The notes under the pieces are model-generated. The model had not been told where the DNA came from, made no database searches, and saw only the letters and a list, made by a program, of their open reading frames with translations. Below, piece after piece: positions 35,427 to 43,653 of a stretch of DNA of 64,000 nt (positions within the stretch are counted from its first letter, which is position 1; every line of letters starts with the position of its first letter). Source of the stretch: Pararhizobium sp. A13 (GTDB taxonomy: Bacteria > Pseudomonadota > Alphaproteobacteria > Rhizobiales > Rhizobiaceae); NCBI RefSeq assembly GCF_040126305.1, contig NZ_CP149510.1:2615001-2679000 (forward strand), given 5' to 3'. A program made the position numbers and the translations under genes.

Positions 35427-35455
35427 CTTATACGCAAAGGATGAAATGCCGTCAA
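35427..35455 (-). promoter_or_regulatory. Sigma-70 promoter of rplM-rpsI
   Basis: On the minus strand TTGACG (35455-35450), 17 bases, then TATAAG (35432-35427). Transcription should begin near 35420, giving a leader of about 115 bases before rplM. The 17-base spacing and near-consensus hexamers make this one of the clearest promoters in the window. Confidence 0.7.
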
Positions 35456-35532
35456 GTTTATGGTTTCGGGCGATTTGAAAAAATTCATATATAAAACATG
35501 TAGTTAGATATGGGGTATTATGATACCGCAAT

Positions 35533-35964
35533 TTATCCCGGTGGAATCGAATAGGTCGCGGTTGCGTGCGCCACCAATTCTTCTCCATCGAGTTCCGAAA
35601 TTGCCGCATCGAGCACGGCCAGCCGCTTGCCAAGTTTCAGAATGCGGCAAGTACATTGCAGCGGCCCGAGTTGCGGCTTGTGAAGGAAGTTGATGTTGAG
35701 ACTGGTGGTGACGGCGAGTGCGACCGGGCCGATATGGGCAAGCAGCGTGATATAGGCCGTGACGTCGGCGAGCGCGAACAGGGTCGGCCCGGAAACAGTG
35801 CCGCCGGGACGAAGGTGCTTTTCCTTCGGATCGAGCCGCATCGTGGCAAAGCCTGGACCTGTCGCCACGACCTCGAAGATCTTGCCGTCCGTATGGACCT
35901 CGGAAAAATCCGTTTCGAGAAAACGGTTGAGATCGTCGACGGTGAGGATCGGCTCCACCGGCAT
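35533..35964 (-). CDS. PaaI-family hotdog-fold thioesterase
   Basis: This 143-residue hotdog-fold protein has [21 protein letters not shown] near residue 50, the acyl-CoA thioesterase (PaaI-type) catalytic helix, followed by [15 protein letters not shown] and [11 protein letters not shown]. It should hydrolyse an acyl- or aryl-CoA. It is divergent from an enoyl-CoA hydratase gene, so both may serve fatty or aromatic acid breakdown. Confidence 0.87.
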   Translation of the reverse strand: MPVEPILTVDDLNRFLETDFSEVHTDGKIFEVVATGPGFATMRLDPKEKHLRPGGTVSGPTLFALADVTAYITLLAHIGPVALAVTTSLNINFLHKPQLGPLQCTCRILKLGKRLAVLDAAISELDGEELVAHATATYSIPPG

Positions 35965-36071
35965 GGCTCACTCCCAGAATGCCTACCCTGCTTTACAGAC
36001 CGCTGATCGACAAGGGCAAGCGGGAAGAAAGTCTTAGAGGCTGCTTGAAACGGTGGTTGGTGCGGCGTACC

Positions 36072-36134
36072 AAGCGCTGATCCGGCCAAGCGCTGATCCG
36101 GCCAAGCGCTGATCCGGCCGAGCGCTGAGCCGGC
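36072..36134. repeat. 16-bp tandem repeat, about 4 copies
   Basis: The unit AAGCGCTGATCCGGCC occurs at 36072-36087, 36088-36103 and 36104-36119 without a single change. A fourth, diverged and one-base-short copy (GAGCGCTGAGCCGGC) occupies 36120-36134. The array lies between the divergent thioesterase and enoyl-CoA hydratase genes, 21 bases before the hydratase ATG. Each unit contains the palindrome AGCGCT. Confidence 0.95.
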
Positions 36135-36155
36135 ATGAGACTGAGGAGAAAAGAC

Positions 36156-36977
36156 ATGGCAGACGTGGTTTCCCTGCGCAGGCAAGAGCCGCACGGCCTG
36201 GTGCTGCGCGAGGTTTCGGGCAAGGTGCTGCGGCTGACGCTGAACAATCCTCCGGCAAATGCCCTCTCGATTGCGCTCCTGGACGCGCTGGCGGCCGAAC
36301 TGGATGCCGCCGCCAAGTCGACCGATATTCGTGTCGTCATTCTGGCCGCTTCGGGCGAACTGTTTTCGGCTGGCCATGACCTCAAGGAACTGACCACGCA
36401 TCGCGCGGACGAAGACAAGGGCAGGGCGTTCTTCGAAAAATCCGTCCGGCTTTGCGCCGACCTCATGCTGAAGATCAGCCATCTGCCCCAGCCGGTCATC
36501 GCCGAGATCGACGGACTGGCCACGGCGGCGGGCTGCCAGCTGGTGGCGAGCTGCGACCTGGCGATTTGTACCGACACTTCGACCTTCTGCACGCCCGGCG
36601 TCAATATCGGCCTGTTCTGCTCGACACCGATGGTCGCCGTCTCGCGCGCCGCGCACCGCAAGCAGGCGATGGAAATGCTGCTCACCGGCGAGACGATCGA
36701 CGCCTCGACCGCAAAAGATTTCGGCCTCGTCAATCGCATCGTGCCGAAGCAATATCTGCAGCAGGTCGTCAACAAATACGCCGCCGTCATCGCCTCGAAG
36801 TCGCCGCAGGCGCTGAAGATCGGCAAGGAGGCGTTTTACAGGCAGGCGGAGATGGGCATCGCCGAAGCCTATGATTTCGCCACGGGTGTCATGGTGGAGA
36901 ATATGCTGGGGCGTGACGCGGAAGAAGGGATGGGCGCATTTCTGGGCAAGCGGATGCCGGAGTGGAAAGAGGATTGA
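36156..36977 (+). CDS. Enoyl-CoA hydratase/isomerase family protein
   Basis: This 273-residue crotonase-fold protein has LTLNNPPANALSIALLDAL near residue 30, the CoA-binding GELFSAGHDLKEL near 70 and the second oxyanion segment VIAEIDGLATAAGCQLVASC near 115. The EHHADH-like glutamates are not both obvious (ATAAGCQL and GVNIGLFC), so the reaction may differ from classical hydration; it resembles the ECHDC3-like branch. The ATG at 36156 has GGAGAAAAG upstream. Confidence 0.88.
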   Translation: MADVVSLRRQEPHGLVLREVSGKVLRLTLNNPPANALSIALLDALAAELDAAAKSTDIRVVILAASGELFSAGHDLKELTTHRADEDKGRAFFEKSVRLCADLMLKISHLPQPVIAEIDGLATAAGCQLVASCDLAICTDTSTFCTPGVNIGLFCSTPMVAVSRAAHRKQAMEMLLTGETIDASTAKDFGLVNRIVPKQYLQQVVNKYAAVIASKSPQALKIGKEAFYRQAEMGIAEAYDFATGVMVENMLGRDAEEGMGAFLGKRMPEWKED

Positions 36978-36992
36978 TAGCCTTGCTATCCG

Positions 36993-37005
36993 GTAGACGT
37001 TCTAC
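36993..37005. promoter_or_regulatory. Inverted repeat before the HigA-like gene
   Basis: GTAGA (36993-36997) and TCTAC (37001-37005) flank CGT, 16 bases upstream of the TTG start of the HigA-like gene. HigA proteins bind short palindromes overlapping their own promoter, so this is a plausible operator. Confidence 0.4.
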
Positions 37006-37021
37006 GTGTCGGTAGTATGTT

Positions 37022-37336
37022 TTGCGGACGATCAAGACGATCGCCAATAGTGCCGAAATTCACCCCGGCGTGATGCTCAAGGAAGAACTCGAAGCGCGTG
37101 GTATGACAGGCAACGCGCTGGCGCTAGCGTTACGGATAAATTCCGGTCGCGTTTCCGAGATTTTAAACGGAAAGCGTGCGATCTCGGCTGATACCGCCTT
37201 GCGGCTCGGCCGTTTCTTCGGAAATGATCCGCAGTTCTGGCTGGGGCTTCAGGCGACATACGATCTCGCCGTTGCGTCGCGGCAAAATGGCGATCGGATC
37301 AAGACTGAAGTGCTGCCCGCCAAATCAGCAGCATAA
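37022..37336 (+). CDS. HigA-family antitoxin, orphan
   Basis: This 104-residue XRE/HigA protein has AEIHPGVMLKEELEARGMTG, then LALRINSGRVSEILNGKRAI as the helix-turn-helix, and DTALRLGRFFGNDPQFWLGL, the HigA signature. It represses its own promoter and neutralises a HigB RNase in complete systems. No HigB gene lies upstream (only 44 bases to the enoyl-CoA hydratase) or downstream, so it is an orphan. Translation starts at TTG 37022, or possibly at the internal ATG 37073. Confidence 0.87.
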   Translation: MRTIKTIANSAEIHPGVMLKEELEARGMTGNALALALRINSGRVSEILNGKRAISADTALRLGRFFGNDPQFWLGLQATYDLAVASRQNGDRIKTEVLPAKSAA

Positions 37337-37345
37337 CGCTCGCCT

Positions 37346-38182
37346 TCAAGCGAGCTTCAGCATCAGCGCCCCGAGCGCGATCAGACAGGCGGCCGCGATG
37401 CGGAAGATGCTGACGCGCTCCTTGAGGAAGACGATGGAAATGACGATGGCGAAGAGGATCGAGGTTTCGCGCAGCGCCGCGACGGTGGCGACCGGCGCTT
37501 TCGTCATCGCCCACAGCGCCAGGCCATAGGCGCCGATCGAGCCGCCGCCGCCGATCAGCCCACGCCACCATTGATGACGGACATGGCGCAGGACGGGCTT
37601 GACGCCGCGCGTGACGAAGGCCCAGGCAAACAACAGGACTGGCGGCAGCAAGGCCATCCACAGCGTGTAGGAGATCGGATTGAGCGCGATGCGGGCGCCG
37701 ATGCCGTCGACATAGGTATAGCTGGCGATGACCACGGCATTGGCGAGCGCCAGGAGGATGGCATGTTTGCCGCCCTTGCGCGCTTCGAAGGCGAGCGTCA
37801 GCACGCCGGTCGAGATCGTCAGGACGCCGGCCAAAGCGCCACTCGAAAGGTTCTCGCCGATCAGCGCGCCGCTTGTTGCCGCCACCAGCAAGGGCGCGAC
37901 GCCGCGCATCAGCGGATAGACGAGACCGATATCGCCGGCGCGGTAGGAGGCGGCCACAAGCTGGAAATAGGAGAATTGGAACAATGCCGACACGAGAATG
38001 AACGGCCAGGCATCCGGATGCGGCAGCGGCATGAAGGGAAGGAAGGGCAGGGCAACGACCGCCGCGCCGAGCGCAACCATCGCCGCATCCAGGGATTTCT
38101 CCGATCCCGCCTTGACCAGCGCATTCCAGGTCGCGTGCAGTAACGCCCCGAACAGAACGAGAGCGATGACGTCGAGGGGCAA
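37346..38182 (-). CDS. EamA/DMT-family transporter
   Basis: This 278-residue protein has ten hydrophobic helices in two EamA repeats. The first contains LLHATWNALVKAG and GLVYPLMRGVAPLLVA; the second contains TVAALRETSILFAIVISIVFL. It exports or imports a small metabolite of unknown nature. The start is a TTG at 38182. It converges on the HigA gene. Confidence 0.87.
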   Translation of the reverse strand: MPLDVIALVLFGALLHATWNALVKAGSEKSLDAAMVALGAAVVALPFLPFMPLPHPDAWPFILVSALFQFSYFQLVAASYRAGDIGLVYPLMRGVAPLLVAATSGALIGENLSSGALAGVLTISTGVLTLAFEARKGGKHAILLALANAVVIASYTYVDGIGARIALNPISYTLWMALLPPVLLFAWAFVTRGVKPVLRHVRHQWWRGLIGGGGSIGAYGLALWAMTKAPVATVAALRETSILFAIVISIVFLKERVSIFRIAAACLIALGALMLKLA

Positions 38183-38334
38183 GATGAACCTTCGGGGACG
38201 CGAGGAAGATCGGATACCCGCATTTTCTGAAGGCGAGCATCGGGAAAAGCAACCCGATTCTGACGGATAGCCAGATTTGGCGACGCCGCGGACGCTGTCG
38301 CCTTTGGATTCGCATGCAAAGCGCCGCCGATTGG

Positions 38335-38363
38335 TTGACAGTGGAGGAGGCTATCCCAATTAT
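38335..38363 (+). promoter_or_regulatory. Candidate promoter of the CoA-binding protein gene
   Basis: TTGACA (38335-38340), 17 bases, AATTAT (38358-38363). The ATG is 33 bases past the -10 box. The -35 is perfect; the -10 is acceptable. Confidence 0.5.
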
Positions 38364-38395
38364 CGCGCGACGATTGCTTTGGGCGGACTTCGACG

Positions 38396-38824
38396 ATGAA
38401 CCATGATGCGTATCCGGATTTTTACATCTCCGACATTCTTAAATCGACGAAGACGATTGCGCTCGTTGGCGCGTCGCCGAACCCCGAGCGACCGAGCCAT
38501 CGCGTGATGGCGTTCCTGCTGCGCAAGGGCTATACGGTTTTTCCGGTCAATCCGGGCCAGGCCGGCAAGGAAATCCAGGGGCAGAAGGTCTATGCCCGGC
38601 TTGCCGATATTCCCACTCCCATCGACATGGTTGATGTCTTCCGCGCCGCCCACGCCCTTCCGGCGCTGGTCGATGAAATCCTTGCGCTGGAAGGGCGGCC
38701 GAAGGTGATCTGGGGGCAGTTATCGGTGCGCGACGATCGGGCGGCGGCAAAAGCGGAAGAGCAGGGCATAAAGGTCGTTATGGACCGTTGCCCGGCGATC
38801 GAATATCCGCGTCTTGTCGGCTGA
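38396..38824 (+). CDS. CoA-binding domain protein (YccU-like)
   Basis: This 142-residue Rossmann-fold protein of the CoA-binding family has TIALVGASPNPERPSHRVMA near residue 20, then YTVFPVNPGQAGKEIQGQKV and VIWGQLSVRDDRAAAKAEEQ, ending VVMDRCPAIEYPRL. Relatives bind CoA but no reaction is established. Confidence 0.88.
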   Translation: MNHDAYPDFYISDILKSTKTIALVGASPNPERPSHRVMAFLLRKGYTVFPVNPGQAGKEIQGQKVYARLADIPTPIDMVDVFRAAHALPALVDEILALEGRPKVIWGQLSVRDDRAAAKAEEQGIKVVMDRCPAIEYPRLVG

Positions 38825-38956
38825 CCCCGCTCGCTGCTGACAATCCAGATTGGAAATCCTTGCTCGCGCAGCGTGCAAATCGGGCAAAACAGTCTTTGAC
38901 CGAAAGGCGCAGCCTCTGAAATAGTGCGCCGAACTTGATCAAAGGGGGATACGTCC

Positions 38957-40237
38957 GTGAAGAACAATCCAGGTTTCAGTACGCTTGCCATTCACGCCGG
39001 CGCCCAGCCCGATCCGACCACCGGGGCCCGCGCGACGCCGATCTACCAGACGACGAGCTTTGTCTTCGACGACGCCGATCATGCCGCCTCACTGTTCGGT
39101 CTGCAGGCCTTCGGCAATATCTATACCCGCATCATGAACCCGACGCAGGCGGTGCTGGAAGAGCGTGTCGCGGCACTGGAAGGCGGTACCGCTGCGCTCG
39201 CCGTCGCTTCTGGCCATGCAGCTCAGCTGCTGATCTTCCACGCCCTCATGAGCCCGGGCGACAATTTCCTGGCCGCGCGCCAGCTCTACGGCGGCTCCGT
39301 CAACCAGTTCGGCAATGCCTTCAAATCCTTCGACTGGCGGGTGCGGTGGGTCGATACGGCCGATATCGCCTCCTTCGAAAGCCAGATCGACGAGCGCACC
39401 AAGGCGATCTTCATCGAGAGCCTTGCCAATCCCGGCGGCACCTTCGTCGATATTGCGGCGATCTCGGAGGTTGCAAAGAAGCATGGTCTGCCGCTGATCG
39501 TCGACAACACGATGGCGACGCCCTACCTCATCCAGCCGATCGAGCATGGCGCTGACATCGTCGTGCATTCGCTCACCAAGTTCATGGGCGGTCATGGCAA
39601 TTCGATGGGCGGCGTGATCGTCGATGGCGGCACGTTCGACTGGTCGAAATCGGGCAAATATCCAATCCTCTCCGAGCCGCGCCCGGAATATGCCGGCATG
39701 GTGCTGCATGCGACCTTCGGCAATTTCGCCTTCGCCATCGCCTGCCGCGTCTTGGGTCTGCGCGACTTCGGGCCGGCAATCTCGCCATTCAACGCTTTCC
39801 TGCTTTTGACGGGCATCGAGACGCTGCCGCTTCGGATGCAGCGCCATTGCGACAATGCGCTTGCAGTCGCCACCTGGCTCAGCACGCATGACAAGGTCGC
39901 CTGGGTCAACTATGCCGGTCTGGAGGGCGACGCCAACTACGCGCTCCAGCAGACATATTCGCCGAAAGGGGCGGGAGCGGTGTTCACCTTCGGCATGAAG
40001 GATGGCTATGAGGCGGGAAAACGCTTCGTCGAAGGGCTGGAGATGTTCTCCCACCTCGCCAATATCGGCGACACCCGGTCCCTCGTCATCCATCCGGCGT
40101 CCACGACCCACCGGCAGTTGACGGCGGAACAGCAGACGGCGGCCGGAGCCGGCCCGGAAGTCGTGCGCCTGTCGGTCGGCATCGAGGACGTTGCCGACAT
40201 CATCGCCGACCTCGACCAATCGCTTGCCAAGGTTTGA
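38957..40237 (+). CDS. O-acetylhomoserine aminocarboxypropyltransferase / sulfhydrylase
   Basis: This 426-residue Cys/Met-metabolism PLP enzyme has ARATPIYQTTSFVFDDADHA near residue 25, GGTAALAVASGHAAQ near 78 and the PLP lysine in VVHSLTKFMGGHG near 210. The C-terminus shows NIGDTRSLVIHPASTTH. The length and the inserted segment after the PLP lysine fit MetY-type O-acetylhomoserine sulfhydrylases rather than MetB/MetC. It makes homocysteine directly from O-acetylhomoserine and sulfide. It starts at GTG 38957 behind AAAGGGGGAT. No SAM riboswitch was recognised upstream. Confidence 0.92.
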   Translation: MKNNPGFSTLAIHAGAQPDPTTGARATPIYQTTSFVFDDADHAASLFGLQAFGNIYTRIMNPTQAVLEERVAALEGGTAALAVASGHAAQLLIFHALMSPGDNFLAARQLYGGSVNQFGNAFKSFDWRVRWVDTADIASFESQIDERTKAIFIESLANPGGTFVDIAAISEVAKKHGLPLIVDNTMATPYLIQPIEHGADIVVHSLTKFMGGHGNSMGGVIVDGGTFDWSKSGKYPILSEPRPEYAGMVLHATFGNFAFAIACRVLGLRDFGPAISPFNAFLLLTGIETLPLRMQRHCDNALAVATWLSTHDKVAWVNYAGLEGDANYALQQTYSPKGAGAVFTFGMKDGYEAGKRFVEGLEMFSHLANIGDTRSLVIHPASTTHRQLTAEQQTAAGAGPEVVRLSVGIEDVADIIADLDQSLAKV

Positions 40238-40250
40238 TACCGTTTAAAAT

Positions 40251-40266
40251 GGCCGGGAAACCGGCC
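40251..40266 (+). terminator. Weak terminator-like hairpin after the sulfhydrylase gene
   Basis: GGCCGG (40251-40256) and CCGGCC (40261-40266) flank GAAA and are followed by GTTTCC. The stem is short and the T-run weak, so read-through into the cupin gene is likely. Confidence 0.4.
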
Positions 40267-40287
40267 GTTTCCTCCAGGGAGCCCATT

Positions 40288-40632
40288 ATGACACTCGCCC
40301 TGATATTCGATCCGTCGTCGCTTGAACCGGAGATCGGCGCACCTGCGCCGGATCGCCTGATCTCCGGCAATCCGCAGTTCCGCACCTGGAATTTCGAGGA
40401 AGCCGAAGGCGGCATCTATGCCGGCATCTGGGAGGCGACGCCGGGAAAGTGGCGTATCGTTTATGAGGAGTGGGAATATTTCCACATTCTCTCCGGTCAT
40501 TCCGTCGTCACCGAAGAGGGCGGCGCCGCGACGCATCTCAAAACCGGGGACAGCATGATCCTCAGACCCGGCTTCAAGGGAAGCTGGGAAGTCATTGAAA
40601 CGACTCGCAAGGACTATGTGATCAGGGTTTAA
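40288..40632 (+). CDS. Small cupin protein (DUF861-like)
   Basis: The 114-residue protein has TWNFEEAEGGIYAGIWEATP, YEEWEYFHILSGHSVVTEEG and LKTGDSMILRPGFKGSWEV, fitting the DUF861 (cupin_3) barrel related to ethanolamine utilisation EutQ and (S)-ureidoglycine aminohydrolase domains. The ATG at 40288 is preceded by AGGGAG. It lies 50 bases behind the sulfhydrylase gene and may be cotranscribed. The substrate is unknown. Confidence 0.84.
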   Translation: MTLALIFDPSSLEPEIGAPAPDRLISGNPQFRTWNFEEAEGGIYAGIWEATPGKWRIVYEEWEYFHILSGHSVVTEEGGAATHLKTGDSMILRPGFKGSWEVIETTRKDYVIRV

Positions 40633-40643
40633 TTCGGCTTTGA

Positions 40644-40990
40644 CTACCACCTTACGATGACCCCGAATTGAATCTGGCCGTCAATGGACAACAGGGTCAT
40701 GTTCTCGAGGATCGCCCAGGCGGCAAGCATGCGGTCGAAAGGATCCAGGTGGTCTCCAGGTAAAAGCACGCTATGCACCATATGCTCGCTTCTGCGATCA
40801 CACCTGAAAAATCTGGCAAAATCAAATTTCCCGTAGGTAATTTTCCTTTGTCGCTATCTCCCCAGGCCGAAGCGGCGCTGACGTAGATTTCGTGGGAGGG
40901 GTCCGCGATGATTTCGCGAGCGGTCTGCGAGAGAAGGGGATCGTCACTCAACCACCACAACAAAGCATGCGTATCGAGCAGAAATTTCAT
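40644..40990 (-). pseudogene. vapC-like PIN-domain toxin gene, broken by frameshifts
   Basis: The gene opens intact with MKFLLDTHALLWWLSDDPLL, a PIN-domain toxin N-terminus. At SAASAW the expected continuation EIATK is in the +1 frame; the frame then returns for KLPTGNLILPDFSGVIAE and shifts again, with LLPGDHLDPFDRMLAAWAIL and TLLSIDGQIQFGV readable only in the +1 frame. At least two indels therefore split the coding sequence. The unshifted frame would stop at 40697 as a 97-residue product lacking the last catalytic acidic residues. It overlaps the antitoxin remnant by ATGA and converges on the cupin gene. Confidence 0.85.
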
Positions 40991-41097
40991 TCGCCCGTCA
41001 GTTCCCTGACGTCCTCTTGAGACAACGGCTCGAAGAATTCCGGGCCAACCACAAGTTTACCCTGAACCTTCTCGCCGACCTGCGAAATTTGGTTTCT
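40987..41097 (-). pseudogene. vapB/Phd-like antitoxin C-terminal remnant
   Basis: Frame translation gives VGEKVQGKLVVGPEFFEPL and ends SQEDVRELTGE, the toxin-binding tail typical of antitoxins paired with this PIN toxin class. Its TGA overlaps the vapC ATG (ATGA), the normal coupling. A stop codon (TGA, 41100-41098) closes this frame immediately upstream, and no DNA-binding N-terminus is readable in it, so the gene is truncated or frameshifted. Confidence 0.75.
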
Positions 41098-41321
41098 TCA
41101 AGGGGAGGCTCAGAAGCAGTCGTGTTGCCAGCCTGTCTTTGATCGTTTCCCAAAATTTGACGAAGCTGCTCGAAAATCATTTCGATGTCTTCGGACGCTT
41201 GCGGTGTCGCTGCGTCGCTTTGCGTCTGTTGCGGGTTTTTGCGCTTCGCTCTGGTCACGGAAAGCCATCCTCCGACTATGACGATGACAATTGGCCCACG
41301 TCACGACGACGACAATATAGC
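41098..41321. other. Gap between the vapB remnant and the P450 gene
   Basis: About 220 bases. An open frame on the minus strand (to 41258) gives a polar sequence with no family signature and runs out of frame into the antitoxin remnant. It may hold the decayed antitoxin N-terminus. No gene is supported. Confidence 0.45.
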
Positions 41322-42569
41322 TCACCACGCCAGCTCCAGCCGTTCCAGCCCGTGGAAATGATAGCTGTCCTTCACCTGCGGCTCGCTTTTGAGGCGCAGG
41401 TTTGGCAAACGCTCAAACAGGATCGGCAACGACAGCTTCAGTTCCAGCCGAGCAAGAGGCGCGCCGATGCAGAAATGTAGGCCTGCGCCGAAGGAGACGT
41501 GCGGACCTTCATTGCGGTCGGGGCGGAAGGTGAGGGCATCGGAGAATTTTGTCGAATCGACATTGGCGGCGGCGAGCAGCAGGCCGATCTTGTCGCCCTT
41601 TTTGAGCTGGATGCCATCCGCGATCTCGATGTCGGAAAGGGCATAGCGCTGGAATATATGAAGCGGCGCGGCATAGCGCATGCATTCCTCGATTGTCCGC
41701 TCGGTGGCGGTGTCGTCTGCAAAAGCCTGTTCCGCGTGCGTGCCTGTTTCGAGCAGGACGCGCACGGCGTTGCCGAGCTGGTGCACGGTCGCCTCGTGGC
41801 CGGCATTGAGCAGAAGAACCGCCGTCGAGATGAGTTCGTCATCGGACAGTCGCTCGCCGTCCTTCTCGGTGGTGATCATATGCGTGAGGAGGTCATCGGC
41901 CGGATTGTCGCGTTTCCAGTCGATGATGCCCTTTAGATAGGCACTGAACTCGGCGGATGCCTGGTTGGCGTCGAGCTCGGTCTCAAGCGTCGGATTGAAC
42001 ATGTACATGCGCACCATGCGGTGCGACCAGTCGAGCAGTTCCGGCGCCATGTCCACCGGCACGCCGAGCATGCGGGCGATCACCGTCACCGGAATGATCT
42101 CGGCATAGGTCTTCAGCAGCTCGACTTCGCCGTCCTTTTCGAAACCGTCAATGATCGAGTGTGCGAGTGCGGCGATTTCCGGCCGCAGCTGTTCGATCTG
42201 GCGCGAGACGAAGGCGCGGTTGACGAGGGTGCGAAGCCGTGTGTGGGCCGGCGGCTCCAGTTCGAGCAGCGAGTAGCTTTCCAGCCGGTCGAAATCCTTG
42301 AGATGGGGCTTCGGCTCCGACAGCCCGAGTTCCTCGCGGGTTGCCACGTGCAGGATCTGGCGGCCGAAGCGGCGATCTCGCAAAAGGCCGTTCACCTGAT
42401 CGTAGCCCGCAAAATACCATTGCTGCTGCTCTTCCCAGAAGAAGGCGGGACAGTGCGCATGCAATGCGGCGTAGGCGGACAGCGGGTCCTGATAGAAGGC
42501 AGGATTGCGCACGTCGATGCTGACATGCCGGCTCGCGGGGTTGATGGAAAGTGCTGAAGGCGCAGACAT
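41322..42569 (-). CDS. Cytochrome P450
   Basis: This 415-residue soluble bacterial P450 has the heme-thiolate loop FGAGLHFCIGAPLARLEL near residue 360, AGHEATVHQLGN (I-helix oxygen-binding motif with the acid/alcohol replaced by HEAT) near 255 and ERTIEECMRYAAP with the ExxR motif near 295. LELEPPAHTRLRTLVNRAF is the usual C-helix motif. Redox partners and substrate are not visible. It stands alone, divergent from the EEP gene. Confidence 0.94.
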   Translation of the reverse strand: MSAPSALSINPASRHVSIDVRNPAFYQDPLSAYAALHAHCPAFFWEEQQQWYFAGYDQVNGLLRDRRFGRQILHVATREELGLSEPKPHLKDFDRLESYSLLELEPPAHTRLRTLVNRAFVSRQIEQLRPEIAALAHSIIDGFEKDGEVELLKTYAEIIPVTVIARMLGVPVDMAPELLDWSHRMVRMYMFNPTLETELDANQASAEFSAYLKGIIDWKRDNPADDLLTHMITTEKDGERLSDDELISTAVLLLNAGHEATVHQLGNAVRVLLETGTHAEQAFADDTATERTIEECMRYAAPLHIFQRYALSDIEIADGIQLKKGDKIGLLLAAANVDSTKFSDALTFRPDRNEGPHVSFGAGLHFCIGAPLARLELKLSLPILFERLPNLRLKSEPQVKDSYHFHGLERLELAW

Positions 42570-42780
42570 GGGGCATTCTCGCTGGATGGAACGGGCGTTT
42601 GACCTGATCTATGTTTCAAGCGGTGTCCTCGGCAAGAAAATTGTCGGGGCGATGCCCAGATATCGCCTCTCGAAAGTTGGGGCATAGATGTTCAAAAGTT
42701 CGCATTTGCCGGATACCGGCTTGCCTTGCTGCGCGGCATGTCTATTTTGCACGATGAACGGCAAGGACCAGAGAGAGACT

Positions 42781-43635
42781 ATGGCTTCGTCGCACAGCAG
42801 TCTGTCAGCGGGCATCTTGGCCGCGATCCGCGGAAAGCGCGTCTCGCTTGCGGGTCGGGATCCGGCCGGCGAGCGCGGCGACACCGTCATAGCCTCCTAC
42901 AACATCCACAAATGCGTCGGCACCGACAATCGCTTCGACCCCGGGCGGACCACAGAAGTGATCGGCGAGATCGGCGCCGATATCATCGCACTGCAGGAAG
43001 TCGATCAGCGGTTCGGCGAGCGGGCAGGGCTTCTGGACCTGGAACGGCTGCATCGGGAGTGTCACCTCATTTCGGTGCCGATCGCCGCCTTTTCCTCCAA
43101 GGGGCATGGCTGGCATGGCAACGTGCTGCTGTTGCGCGAGGGCGCGGTCGCCAAGGTTCATCAACTGAACCTGCCCGGCGTCGAGCCGCGCGGCGCGCTC
43201 GTCGTCGACCTCGATCTCAAGCACGGGCCGCTCAGGATCATCGCCGCCCATTTCGGTCTGCTCAGGCATTCCCGTGCCCGGCAGGCGGAGGCGATCCTGG
43301 CCGCCATCAGCGAGGCGGAGGAGCGGCCGACGCTTTTGATTGGTGATCTCAACGAATGGCGGCTGGGGCCTCGCTCGGCGCTGCGCTTCCTCAGTCCTGT
43401 TTTCGATCACGCTGCGACTGCGGTGCCGAGCTTTCCCTCGCGTTTTCCTCTTTTGGCGCTCGATCGGGTGATGGGCAGCCCGCACAATCTGGTCACGGCC
43501 GTCGAGGTGCATAATACGCCGCTTTCGCGCGTGGCATCTGATCATCTGCCCATCAAGGCCTATATTGATCTGAAGGCCGCGCTCGCCGGCAACGGTACGA
43601 CTGCAGCCGAAGCGGTTTCTGCGGCTCAATCCTGA
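42781..43635 (+). CDS. Endonuclease/exonuclease/phosphatase (EEP) family protein
   Basis: The 284-residue protein has VIASYNIHKCVGTDN near residue 38, IIALQEVDQRFGE with the metal glutamate near 65, LRIIAAHFGLLRHSRARQAE, TLLIGDLNEWR (GDxN) and VASDHLPIKAYI (SDH) near the end. This is the complete EEP metal-dependent phosphodiesterase set. The start at 42781 follows GAGAGAGA; ATGs at 42754 and 42688 are alternatives with cysteine-rich extensions. It precedes a phospholipase D-type gene, a common pair in rhizobia. Confidence 0.9.
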   Translation: MASSHSSLSAGILAAIRGKRVSLAGRDPAGERGDTVIASYNIHKCVGTDNRFDPGRTTEVIGEIGADIIALQEVDQRFGERAGLLDLERLHRECHLISVPIAAFSSKGHGWHGNVLLLREGAVAKVHQLNLPGVEPRGALVVDLDLKHGPLRIIAAHFGLLRHSRARQAEAILAAISEAEERPTLLIGDLNEWRLGPRSALRFLSPVFDHAATAVPSFPSRFPLLALDRVMGSPHNLVTAVEVHNTPLSRVASDHLPIKAYIDLKAALAGNGTTAAEAVSAAQS

Positions 43636-43653
43636 CAGACAGGTCGTCGTCTC

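Noticed and set aside
38825..38956. Possible SAM riboswitch before the O-acetylhomoserine sulfhydrylase
   Set aside because: The SAM-II core sequence known from alphaproteobacterial met genes was not recognised; only a weak TTGACC/AAATAG promoter-like pair is there.
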